Source of the DNA: Alphaproteobacteria bacterium | GTDB taxonomy: Bacteria > Pseudomonadota > Alphaproteobacteria > Puniceispirillales > Puniceispirillaceae | Direction of reading: 5' to 3' | Assembly: GCA_016780775.1 (NCBI GenBank) | Contig: JADHLI010000014.1 | Location: forward strand, 1-51,993 | Length of the DNA stretch: 51,993 nucleotides | In this document: positions 8,808 to 16,605 of the stretch, in pieces | Layout of the letters: the number at the start of each line of letters is the position of its first letter | Numbering within the stretch: position 1 is the first letter of the stretch | Translations under genes and position numbers: made by a program | Notes under the pieces: model-generated | Databases searched by the model: none | What the model was told of the DNA's origin: nothing | Seen by the model: only the letters and a program-made list of their open reading frames with translations

Positions 8808-9617
8808 ATGTCTAACCCGGCCAGTACACAAACTTATGAAACCCTGAAGCTTACCTTGCTTTCCCCGCATATTCTGAAACTAGAAATGCATCGCCCAGAA
8901 GCCGCTAATGCTTTTAACACCGCTATGGCGAGCGAAATGGTGCGCTTTTTTGAAGCTTTTAGTCTGAATTATGGCGATTGCCGTGTGGTTATTTTAACAG
9001 GTAGTGGCCAGAAAGCTTTTTGCGCGGGGGGCGATCTTAAGGAACGAAACGGCATGACCGATGCCCAGTGGCAAGCCCAACACCTGATTTATGAGCGGAT
9101 GGTCAGAGCGATTATGGGCTGTCCTGTGCCGATTATAGCCGCGGTGAACGGCGCTGCCTATGGCGGCGGGTGCGAGTTAGCCGCGATGGCTGATTTTGCC
9201 TATGCTGCCCGCCATGCCCGTTTTGCCCAAACAGAAGTAAAACTCGGTATTATCCCCGGTGCAGGCGGCACGCAAAATCTGGCACGCGCGGTTGGAGAGC
9301 GCCGTGCCAAGGAGCTGATCCTTTCTGGCCGCGTCTTTAGCGCGGAGGAAGCCTTAGAATGGGGGCTGGTTAATGCTGTTTTTGAGGCAGAAACATTGCT
9401 TGCAGAAACACAAGCTACCGCAGAGGAAATTGCCGCGAATGGCCCGATTGCGGTTCGACAAGCAAAACAGGCCATAACAAGAGGGTTGCAAATGTCGGTT
9501 GCCGATGGGCTAGCCTTTGAAATTGAGGCCTATAATCGCACGGTGCCAACCAAAGATAGGCTGGAAGGGGTGGCCGCCTTTAATGAAAAGCGTGTCCCGA
9601 AATTTAACGGGAATTAG
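8808..9617 (+). CDS. Enoyl-CoA hydratase/isomerase (crotonase family)
   Basis: A 269-residue crotonase. The oxyanion-hole segment is AFCAGGDLKE (70-79), and both glutamates used by true hydratases are present: Glu123 in GGGCELAA and Glu143 in QTEVKLGIIPGAGGTQ, spaced 20 residues apart as in the rat enzyme. It should hydrate a 2-enoyl-CoA to a 3-hydroxyacyl-CoA. The ATG at 8808 is used; a TTG at 8787 would add seven residues with no better ribosome-binding site. It is divergent from the CoA-transferase operon and its stop overlaps, tail to tail, the stop of the CitE-like lyase. Dehydrogenase, hydratase and lyase would form consecutive steps. Confidence 0.9.
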   Translation: MSNPASTQTYETLKLTLLSPHILKLEMHRPEAANAFNTAMASEMVRFFEAFSLNYGDCRVVILTGSGQKAFCAGGDLKERNGMTDAQWQAQHLIYERMVRAIMGCPVPIIAAVNGAAYGGGCELAAMADFAYAARHARFAQTEVKLGIIPGAGGTQNLARAVGERRAKELILSGRVFSAEEALEWGLVNAVFEAETLLAETQATAEEIAANGPIAVRQAKQAITRGLQMSVADGLAFEIEAYNRTVPTKDRLEGVAAFNEKRVPKFNGN

Positions 9618-10477
9618 GCACCAACCGCATCTGCAATCGCCAATATATATTGCATCTTTAAAATGACAGGTTTTTCCACTAGCTTGCCATCCACTACCAC
9701 CACCCCTCGGGGCGCATTAGCGTAAGCTGCCATTATTTTCTTGGCTTGGCTGATATCTTCATCTGTTGGGGTAAAAGCCTTATTTATCGCGGCTATTTGC
9801 TTTGGGTGAATGGCCGCTTTGCCGCCAAAGCCCATATCACGGGCGCGTATCGCTTCTTCTGCTAGTCCTTTTTCATCCTCTATCGCAAGATAGGGCATAT
9901 CCATGAGATCCAGCCCAGCTAACGCCCCCGCATGTGCAACCCGTCCACGCGCATATAATAACGCCTCCCATCCGGTAGTGGCCCGCAGCTCAGCTGCCAA
10001 ATCTACCCCGCCAAATAACAGCATCTTTATGCGCTGGCTAGCGCCCGCAATAGCACCCGCATTCTCCAGTGCCTCTGCTGTCTCAATCAGCAAATGCAGC
10101 GCCAGATCAGGGGCAGCGTTGGCAAGCTTTTTATCCAGCTCTATCACCTCACCTGCTTGCCTAACTTTGGGAATCATCACCGCAGCTGGTTTAACCGCCA
10201 AACGCAAAACAGCGTCTAAATCAGCTTTTCCTGTCTGCTCTTCAGGGGCATTTATACGCACCAGAATTTCAGGGTAGTTAGGCAGGCTTGGGCGTGCATT
10301 GAAAAACCTTACGATATTATCGCGGGCTATTTCTTTTTCAGCGCGCGCTACCCCGTCCTCTAGCTCAAGACAGACCATATCTGCCCCGCTCGCAAGCGCT
10401 TTTTCAAACCTGTCAGGCCGATTAGCCGGAATAAAAAGTAAACTACGGCGCGGCTTTGTCTTCATCTTTTGGTGCAT
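9614..10477 (-). CDS. HpcH/HpaI-CitE family CoA-ester lyase
   Basis: A 287-residue member of the citrate-lyase-beta/malyl-CoA-lyase fold. RRSLLFIPANRPDRFEKA opens the protein, LELEDGVA (37-44) holds the metal/substrate carboxylates, and ILVRIN supplies the conserved arginine. Near the C-terminus is GGKAAIHPKQ, typical of CitE-like proteins. These enzymes cleave beta-hydroxyacyl-CoA esters such as malyl-, methylmalyl- or citramalyl-CoA into two smaller acyl units. I start at 10477 because AAGGAACAG precedes that ATG; an ATG at 10465 and one at 10546 are alternatives. It converges on the crotonase gene with a four-base overlap. Substrate inferred only from context: a CoA-linked hydroxy-acid made by the neighbouring enzymes. 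Confidence 0.85.
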   Translation of the reverse strand: MHQKMKTKPRRSLLFIPANRPDRFEKALASGADMVCLELEDGVARAEKEIARDNIVRFFNARPSLPNYPEILVRINAPEEQTGKADLDAVLRLAVKPAAVMIPKVRQAGEVIELDKKLANAAPDLALHLLIETAEALENAGAIAGASQRIKMLLFGGVDLAAELRATTGWEALLYARGRVAHAGALAGLDLMDMPYLAIEDEKGLAEEAIRARDMGFGGKAAIHPKQIAAINKAFTPTDEDISQAKKIMAAYANAPRGVVVVDGKLVEKPVILKMQYILAIADAVGA

Positions 10478-10670
10478 CTGTTCCTTAAACCCTTTAGCCC
10501 TTATTTTATGAACCGCTATACCCATGCAAAACCGCAGAATTAGCAAGACCTATCTTGACGTTCGTTGGAAAAACCTTACCTGTAAAGAGATATTTTAAAC
10601 AGGGAAATAGTTATGATAAGGCGGTTCATAATATTTGGCCGTCCCCCCACCCCCCTTGATGGAGAGAAAT

Positions 10671-11156
10671 ATGATTAAAGGCTTACACCATGCCGCATTT
10701 AGATGCCGGAACTCCGAAGAAACCAGAGCCTTTTACGAAGATTTTTTGGGTCTGCCCCTTGCTGGTGCGCTAGAAATCAAAGAAACTAAAACAGGCCGGG
10801 AAACCTTTGTCCTGCACAGTTTTTATCAGCTAGATGATGGCTCTAACATTGCTTTTTTTGAAGCGCCTGAGCAAGAATTCTCCTTTACCCGCCAGCATGA
10901 TTACGATTTGCATCTAGCCTTAGAGGTCAGCATGGAGCATCTGCATGAGATGTTTGAAAAAGGTAAAACTGCAGAGATTGAAACTAGGGGCATTTCTGAT
11001 CATGGCTTTATTTCATCCATTTATTTTCGGGACCCAAACGGATATGTGGTAGAGCTAACCGCCCGCAAGGAAAACCATGATGATCACCTCCATGCTGGTA
11101 ATGTAAAAGCACGAAATATACTGGCAGATTGGACGTCACGTTTCCATGCAGAATAA
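10671..11156 (+). CDS. VOC-family (glyoxalase/extradiol-dioxygenase fold) protein
   Basis: A 161-residue single-domain VOC protein. It has the typical opening strand with His (GLHHAAFRCRNSEETRAFYED), a central LHLALEV strand and the closing DPNGYVVELTAR strand, giving His and Glu residues that usually bind a divalent metal. VOC proteins include glyoxalases, epimerases, dioxygenases and resistance proteins, so the reaction is not set. The ATG at 10671 follows GGAGAG; a TTG upstream at 10635 would add twelve proline-rich residues and is unlikely. It stands on the plus strand just before ccmE. Confidence 0.8.
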   Translation: MIKGLHHAAFRCRNSEETRAFYEDFLGLPLAGALEIKETKTGRETFVLHSFYQLDDGSNIAFFEAPEQEFSFTRQHDYDLHLALEVSMEHLHEMFEKGKTAEIETRGISDHGFISSIYFRDPNGYVVELTARKENHDDHLHAGNVKARNILADWTSRFHAE

Positions 11157-11186
11157 GATTTCGGTATAAAGGCTCCTGATACGAAA

Positions 11187-11627
11187 ATGAACGGCAAATC
11201 CCGGCGACTAATATTGGTTTTATTTTCTGGCCTTATTCTGGGCTTAGCAGGCTATCTTGTCTTAAACGCCCTAAATAGCAATATCATGCTATTTTATAGC
11301 CCATCAGAAATTACCGATGCTCAAAAAAATGGCCAGCGTTTGCGTCTTGGCGGTCTCGTTGAGGCTGACTCTGTTCAAATTGACGGCCTACAAGCCAGCT
11401 TTGCACTAGGCGACGGGGAAGGGGTTACCCAAGTTACCTTTGAGGGCGCGCTACCTGATCTGTTTAGAGAGGGTCAGGGGGTTGTGGCGCAAGGCGCGTT
11501 TGAGGGTAATATTTTCAAGGCGGATTCTGTGCTTGCCAAGCATGATGAAAATTATATGCCGCGCGAAGTTGCCGATAGCCTGAAAGAAAAAGGGGTCTGG
11601 CAAGGGGATACGGCTATTTCTAACTGA
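11187..11627 (+). CDS. ccmE: Cytochrome c maturation heme chaperone CcmE
   Basis: A 146-residue protein with one N-terminal membrane anchor (about residues 7-28) and a periplasmic OB-fold domain, matching CcmE in length and order. The heme-attachment motif HDENYMP holds the covalently heme-binding His119 and the heme-ligand Tyr123, with the same four-residue spacing as in E. coli CcmE. CcmE receives heme from CcmC and passes it to the CcmF/H ligase for cytochrome c maturation. No other ccm gene is within the window; a VOC gene and a hydrolase flank it. Gene order is therefore unusual compared with the compact ccm operon of many gammaproteobacteria, although ccmE is often separated in alphaproteobacteria. 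Confidence 0.95.
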   Translation: MNGKSRRLILVLFSGLILGLAGYLVLNALNSNIMLFYSPSEITDAQKNGQRLRLGGLVEADSVQIDGLQASFALGDGEGVTQVTFEGALPDLFREGQGVVAQGAFEGNIFKADSVLAKHDENYMPREVADSLKEKGVWQGDTAISN

Positions 11628-11654
11628 TAGGTTAGCTACTGAGGGGCGATATTG

Positions 11655-11684
11655 AAGCCCTAATAAAGCCCTAATAAAGCCAGC
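11655..11684. repeat. 11-bp tandem repeat downstream of ccmE
   Basis: The unit aagccctaata occurs twice in tandem (11655-11665 and 11666-11676), and a third partial copy (aagcc) starts at 11677. It lies in the 115-nt spacer between ccmE and the hydrolase gene. No coding function is apparent. Confidence 0.85.
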
Positions 11685-11742
11685 AGGCGGAATTCAGCAA
11701 AGCCGCGATAAACAAATATGCGGCTAAAGACAGGAGATGTTC

Positions 11743-12654
11743 ATGCCTTTTTTTAGCCGCGATAAGCTGCGCTTGCATTATCTAGATGAGGGACAAGAAG
11801 CGTCTGGAAACCCAGATAGCGCGCTGTTATTTTTACATGAGTTTGGCGGCGACACCCGCTCTTGGGCGCATCAGATTAGTTTTTTCAGCCAGCATCCCTT
11901 GCAGTCGCGGCGCTGTCTGGCCCTCTCTGCCCGCGGCTACCCACCCTCTTGCGTACCAGATGACGCATCCCGTTATGGCTGGCAGGAAAATCTTGAAGAT
12001 GCTATCGCGCTTATCCAGCATTTAGGATTAAAACAGGTAGATGTGGTTGGCCTATCTATGGGCGCTTATATCACTTTATTGATGAGCCTGCATGCCCCTG
12101 ATTTACTGGCTTCTTGTGTGTGCGCCAGCATTGGTTCTGGCAGCCATCCACCAACAAGACAGGCTTTTATTTCAGATGCTATACTAAGTGCTGATGCCAT
12201 AAAAAATAGTGGCAAACTGCCCGCTACAGAAATGGCAATGGCACCAAACCGTATTCAGCTTCTAGATAAGGATAAAGCGGCATGGCAGGAATTTCGAGAC
12301 CATCTTAGCGAACATCCAGCAATAGGCGCTGTCCATACGCTAACAGAAGTTCAAGCCAAAAGACCAAGCTTGCATGATTTCGCAGACAAATTAAAGGCCT
12401 CTGAGGTGCCCGCTCTGATCCTTTGCGGTGATGAGGACGAGCCTTGCCTTGATGCTAGCCTATGGCTAAAACGCCAGATGCCGCTATCCGGCCTGACTAT
12501 GTTCAAACGATCTGGTCATTTATTGAATTTAGAAGACCCAATTAGCTTTAATCAGGCCATTATGGATTTTCACACCTCGCTTGCGCAAGGCAAGTGGAAG
12601 CGGCGGGCTAAAACCCCTTTTACCTCGATGTTCGCGCCTGCAAAAGAAACGTAA
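11743..12654 (+). CDS. Alpha/beta hydrolase
   Basis: A 303-residue alpha/beta-hydrolase. The nucleophile elbow GLSMG places the catalytic serine at Ser105, ALILCGDEDEPC contains the acid, and the C-terminal SGHLLNLEDP contains the histidine. The oxyanion loop is LHEFGGDTRSW. Such enzymes hydrolyse esters, lactones (3-oxoadipate enol-lactonase-like) or C-C bonds; the motif set does not decide. The start at 11743 has AGGAG six bases upstream, whereas the ATG at 11737 abuts that site. The gene ends 15 nt before the convergent PhyH gene. No partner gene fixes its substrate. Confidence 0.85.
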   Translation: MPFFSRDKLRLHYLDEGQEASGNPDSALLFLHEFGGDTRSWAHQISFFSQHPLQSRRCLALSARGYPPSCVPDDASRYGWQENLEDAIALIQHLGLKQVDVVGLSMGAYITLLMSLHAPDLLASCVCASIGSGSHPPTRQAFISDAILSADAIKNSGKLPATEMAMAPNRIQLLDKDKAAWQEFRDHLSEHPAIGAVHTLTEVQAKRPSLHDFADKLKASEVPALILCGDEDEPCLDASLWLKRQMPLSGLTMFKRSGHLLNLEDPISFNQAIMDFHTSLAQGKWKRRAKTPFTSMFAPAKET

Positions 12655-12669
12655 AGCTATAAAAATAAA

Positions 12670-13548
12670 TCAGTCATAAAGGGTGCTGGATTTACTTGCC
12701 CCTGCCATCATAGCTTGCCTCTGTGCTTCCCGCATTTCTTCATAGAGTGCAAGATGGGACGGCGCAAAAAGAGATGGCGGCGGCGTGTAATGCACGAAAT
12801 GACGCGCCCTATCCGCCCCCCTGACCAGCATCGCATAGTCCTTTTGAGCAACTTCTTGCATGACCTCTGGACTGACATAGCGAATCACAAAGCCGATACG
12901 CCTATCCTCTGAGCTATTTGGGCCGGAGCCATGGATCATCCGGCCATGATGCAACGATAGCTGACCCGGGCGAAGCACAATATCGGTCTTATCCTCTTCT
13001 GCGACCTGAACCTGAATTTCCTGTCCTCTGGAGAGCAAATTATTATCTGCAAATGTATCTTCATGCGGCAAAATCTGATTGGCATGCGATCCGGCTACAA
13101 ATTGCATACAGCCGCTTTCAACATTAACCTCTGATAAGGCGATCCATGCAGTGACCAGATGATCGGTCGCGCCCAGACCCCAATAAGTTAAATCCTGATG
13201 CATACTCACAATTTGCTCAGACTGCGCCTCTTTAATAAAAAACTCTGCCCCATAAATCAGAATGTCTGGCCCCAAAATCGCTTCTATCATATCCAGTAAG
13301 CGTGGCTGGGTTGCTAGCTCATAAGCAAAGGGCATCACACATTGCGCATTTATCCGCTTATAGGTGCCAAGGGTGCGCTGCATTTTAGCCTCCCCATAAT
13401 TTTGTTCCATGTCTTCTAGGGTGTGCCGCCATCGAGCCGCCTCTTTGATAGACATCAGATTTAGGGGAAACAAATACCCATCACGCCAATATTGCGCGGC
13501 TTGTGCTGGGGTTAGCGCGTTTGCATTATGCATCTGGCCTTCAGGCAT
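12670..13548 (-). CDS. Phytanoyl-CoA dioxygenase (PhyH) family Fe(II)/2-oxoglutarate oxygenase, copy 1
   Basis: A 292-residue PhyH-family oxygenase. The iron facial triad is visible as His117-x-Asp119 (SMHQDLT) and His206 (GRMIHGSGPN), followed by Arg216/Arg217, which would bind 2-oxoglutarate. The family hydroxylates diverse small molecules with O2 and 2-oxoglutarate and is not limited to phytanoyl-CoA. The ATG is supported by AAGGAGG six bases upstream. It is a single gene, convergent with the alpha/beta hydrolase and divergent from malonyl-CoA decarboxylase. It is one of four PhyH genes in the window and differs clearly in sequence from the other three. The substrate is unknown. Confidence 0.9.
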   Translation of the reverse strand: MPEGQMHNANALTPAQAAQYWRDGYLFPLNLMSIKEAARWRHTLEDMEQNYGEAKMQRTLGTYKRINAQCVMPFAYELATQPRLLDMIEAILGPDILIYGAEFFIKEAQSEQIVSMHQDLTYWGLGATDHLVTAWIALSEVNVESGCMQFVAGSHANQILPHEDTFADNNLLSRGQEIQVQVAEEDKTDIVLRPGQLSLHHGRMIHGSGPNSSEDRRIGFVIRYVSPEVMQEVAQKDYAMLVRGADRARHFVHYTPPPSLFAPSHLALYEEMREAQRQAMMAGASKSSTLYD

Positions 13549-13559
13549 TTTATGCCTCC

Positions 13560-13581
13560 TTTTATCAGCATTTTATCAGCA
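13560..13581. repeat. 11-bp tandem duplication upstream of PhyH copy 1
   Basis: Two perfect adjacent copies of ttttatcagca (13560-13570 and 13571-13581) lie directly upstream of the ribosome-binding site of the minus-strand PhyH gene. The rest of the 236-nt divergent spacer up to 13784 shows no other structure I can support. Confidence 0.9.
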
Positions 13582-13784
13582 TTCTCTGGCCAATGTGGAA
13601 AAGGGCGGTGAACAAGCCCAGAAAAACAGGCTTTGCAACGCATATCAAGCAGTTTTTTCTCCCTGAATATCTGCCTAACTGGCTCGCTGTTTTGCTATAT
13701 GAATTTGAGCAAGCTAGCACTTGCCAAACTAGGCTGGGGTAGTGTTTGCTATAGAAGGGTAATGGGGTTGGAGCCAATACGGAT

Positions 13785-15071
13785 ATGAATTTCTTCTCAG
13801 GTCTTTTAAATAGCCTATTTGAGCGCACCTCAAACCTGCTGGAGGGGTATCAGGCAAGCGATGATAAACTAACCAGTTTGTGTGAAGCGCTGCTATCCAC
13901 CAAAGGAGAGGTATCAGGCATTGCCATTTCCGAGCAAATCCTGAATCACTATCGCCGGCTGGACAGAGAAGATAAACGCGCATTTTTCATTTACCTGCTA
14001 ACGGAAATGGATATCGATGTTACCGCCATAAGCAGCAGTATTGAGCGCTATCAGCGGAGCAAAGAAACAACAAATTACCGTGCTTTTATTGATGCCGCAC
14101 AGCCGCGACGGCGCGATTTTTTCCGCCGCCTAAATGAAGTGCCTGGCGCCACCTTTGAGCTGGTATCCATGCGCCGGGATTTACTATCGCTATTAGCAGA
14201 AAACCCAGAATTAGGTGTTCTGGATATTGATTTAAGAGAGCTATTTATCAGCTGGTTTAATCGTGGCTTTTTGGTTTTGCGCCCTATTGACTGGACCAGC
14301 CCTGCCCATATTTTGGAAAAGATTATCTCCTATGAAGCGGTGCATGAAATCAGCAGTTGGGATGATTTGCGCCGCCGCCTCGCCCCACCAGACAGGCGCT
14401 GCTTTGCTTTCTTCCATCCCTCCATGCCAGAAGAGCCGCTGATTTTTGTTGAGGTTGCTTTATGTGCAGAATTGCCCTCTTCGGTGCAGGATATTTTGTC
14501 AGACGGGCGCGAGCCTACACCAGAAAAAGAGATAGAATATGCTGTTTTTTATTCTATCTCAAACTGCCAGCAGGGGTTAGCGGGCATCTCTTTCGGCCAT
14601 TCTTTAATCAAAACAGTTGTTGCAGAATTAAGCCAAGAACGTCCGAAATTGAAACATTTCATCACCCTGTCACCCGTGCCTAATTTTGCCCGTTGGCTGG
14701 CGCGCCAAAATATACAAGACGGGCCAGATATGCAACCAGCAGAAGCTTTCTTAACCGCCCATCCAGAAGAGGTGCGTGCCCTAGGAGCCTATTATCTGCT
14801 GCAGGCAAAGCGCGAAAATGATATGCCCGTTGATCCCGTGGCTCGGTTTCATCTTGGCAATGGTGCCAGCCTATATCAAATTCATGAAGGAGCAGATCTC
14901 TCGCCGCGTGGACAAAAGCAGTCCTATGGCCTGATGGTGAATTACTTATATGAGCGCGAAAAGCTTATCGAATATCATGAGAAATTTGTGAAAGATGGGG
15001 ATATCAAAGCCCAGCCAAAATTACATGAGATTGCTAGAAAATATAAAGATAAGCTCAGTGAAAAATCATGA
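13785..15071 (+). CDS. Malonyl-CoA decarboxylase
   Basis: A 428-residue malonyl-CoA decarboxylase of the single-subunit (MLYCD/MatA) type. The N-terminal half is the helical domain; the C-terminal half has the GNAT-like catalytic domain with ISFGHSLIKTVV, HFITLSPVPNFARWL and ARFHLGNGASLYQIH. Ser296 and His356 in those motifs match the conserved catalytic Ser/His pair. It converts malonyl-CoA to acetyl-CoA and CO2 in the cytoplasm. The stop overlaps the start of the MttB-like gene by four bases (ATGA), so the two are translationally coupled. In rhizobia the enzyme is paired with malonyl-CoA synthetase and a malonate carrier; neither is here. Confidence 0.95.
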   Translation: MNFFSGLLNSLFERTSNLLEGYQASDDKLTSLCEALLSTKGEVSGIAISEQILNHYRRLDREDKRAFFIYLLTEMDIDVTAISSSIERYQRSKETTNYRAFIDAAQPRRRDFFRRLNEVPGATFELVSMRRDLLSLLAENPELGVLDIDLRELFISWFNRGFLVLRPIDWTSPAHILEKIISYEAVHEISSWDDLRRRLAPPDRRCFAFFHPSMPEEPLIFVEVALCAELPSSVQDILSDGREPTPEKEIEYAVFYSISNCQQGLAGISFGHSLIKTVVAELSQERPKLKHFITLSPVPNFARWLARQNIQDGPDMQPAEAFLTAHPEEVRALGAYYLLQAKRENDMPVDPVARFHLGNGASLYQIHEGADLSPRGQKQSYGLMVNYLYEREKLIEYHEKFVKDGDIKAQPKLHEIARKYKDKLSEKS

Positions 15072-16588
15072 CAGATAAAAATCTAAACAGGTCACGTCGA
15101 CGAAAAAACAAAGCGGCACCCGCCCCTATCAAGCCAAAAACAAGAGGACTGGCAGGCGGGTATTTAACTATCCTTTCTGATGCCGATATGGCGGCGATAG
15201 ATGCCGCCGCAAAGGCTATTTTATGGCAGACAGGTGTGGTTGGTGCACCGCATAGACTAGCGGAAAAGGCCTGTGACGAGGGCGCTGTTCTTACCCAAGA
15301 TGGGCGCTTGCAAATACCGCCAACCCTTACAAGTAAGGCGCTTTCTGCCTTTGCAAAGCCGCTTACGCTTTATGGACGCAAGGCTGGGCAGGAACTGCAT
15401 TTAGGTAGTGGACAAGTTTATACCGGCACAGGCGGGGCTGCCCCTTTGGTTCTAGATGAAGATGGTTCTACCTTCCGTGAGGCAGGCATATCAGACCTGT
15501 TTAAAGCAGCGCGTCTGGCAGATGCGCTAGAGCATATTCATTTCTTTAGCCGACCTGTGGTTGCACGCGATATTGAGACGCCGCGCGATATGGATATTGC
15601 AACGGCCTTTACCAGCCTGAAAGGCACATCAAAACACATCATGACTTCGGTAAGCGCCGCAGAGGATGTTGCGGCTATCGCAGATATTTGTTTCACCCTT
15701 GCGGGCAGTGAAGAAGCGTTTCGCGAAAAGCCCTTTTTATCGCTAAACATAAATCATATAACCCCGCCGCTACGGCTAGCAGAAGAAGCTGTTGAGGTGA
15801 TGGCAGAAGCAATAAAATTCGGCCTGCCTGTGCAGTGTAATACCTTTGGCCAGCTTGGCGCATCTAGCCCTGTACCCCTTGCGGGGTCACTGGCGCAAAC
15901 CTGTGCTGAAACGCTGGCCGGTCTGGTAATGGCATGGCTTATAGATGAGAACGCAAAGGCCATTTTTGGCCCTCGCCCAATGGTTACAGACCTGCGAACT
16001 GGCGCAATGTCTGGCGGGTCTGGAGAGCAAGCGCTTATCATGGCTGCAACCGCGCAAATGGCAAATTATTATCAGCTACCTAACTCGGTTATTGCTGGCG
16101 CAACAGACGCAAAAACAGCAGATGCGCAATCAGGGTTTGAAAAAAGCCTGAACATTACATTGGCCGCACAGGCTGGCGCTAATCTTATCACTCAGGCTTG
16201 CGGGATGCATGCGGGGCTTATGGCAGCGGCACTGGAAAGCTATGTTATTGATAGTGATATGGCCGGAGCGATATTGCGCAGCCTTGCCCCGATAGAGGTT
16301 AGCACGGATACCTTGATGATCGCGGCAATAGATGAAACCGCTAAAGGCGCAGGGCATTTTCTAGGCCATGCGGATACATATGCGCGTATGCATAGCGATT
16401 TTTTATATCCTGAATTGGCGTGCCGCCTGCCAGTTGAAACATGGACGCAGGCAGGGGCAGAAGATATCCATAGCCGCGCCCGCAAAAAAGTTACAGCGAT
16501 TTTATCCAACCCGCCAGAAACACATATTCCAAAGGCGATAGAAACTGCCCTTCGCCAAAAATATGCTTTGCCTGACTTAGATGGCTGA
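15068..16588 (+). CDS. MttB-superfamily (trimethylamine methyltransferase-like, non-pyrrolysine) methyltransferase
   Basis: A 506-residue protein of the trimethylamine-methyltransferase superfamily. It has the basic N-terminal tail (RSRRRKNK) common to alphaproteobacterial members, then a TIM-barrel domain with YTGTGGAAPLVLD, GTSKHIMTSV and FGPRPMVTDLRTGAMSGGSGE. There is no in-frame amber codon, so it is not a pyrrolysine enzyme. Characterised non-pyrrolysine members (MtgB, MtpB, MtcB) demethylate glycine betaine, proline betaine or carnitine and methylate a corrinoid protein. No corrinoid protein or corrinoid methyltransferase is nearby, so the acceptor is unknown. It overlaps malonyl-CoA decarboxylase by four bases. 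The specific substrate is not inferable. Confidence 0.85.
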   Translation: MTDKNLNRSRRRKNKAAPAPIKPKTRGLAGGYLTILSDADMAAIDAAAKAILWQTGVVGAPHRLAEKACDEGAVLTQDGRLQIPPTLTSKALSAFAKPLTLYGRKAGQELHLGSGQVYTGTGGAAPLVLDEDGSTFREAGISDLFKAARLADALEHIHFFSRPVVARDIETPRDMDIATAFTSLKGTSKHIMTSVSAAEDVAAIADICFTLAGSEEAFREKPFLSLNINHITPPLRLAEEAVEVMAEAIKFGLPVQCNTFGQLGASSPVPLAGSLAQTCAETLAGLVMAWLIDENAKAIFGPRPMVTDLRTGAMSGGSGEQALIMAATAQMANYYQLPNSVIAGATDAKTADAQSGFEKSLNITLAAQAGANLITQACGMHAGLMAAALESYVIDSDMAGAILRSLAPIEVSTDTLMIAAIDETAKGAGHFLGHADTYARMHSDFLYPELACRLPVETWTQAGAEDIHSRARKKVTAILSNPPETHIPKAIETALRQKYALPDLDG

Positions 16589-16605
16589 ACAAAGCTAGCC
16601 TGCTG

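Noticed and set aside
15068-16588. Pyrrolysine-containing trimethylamine methyltransferase
   Set aside because: The frame has no internal amber codon and no pyl genes or corrinoid protein are seen.
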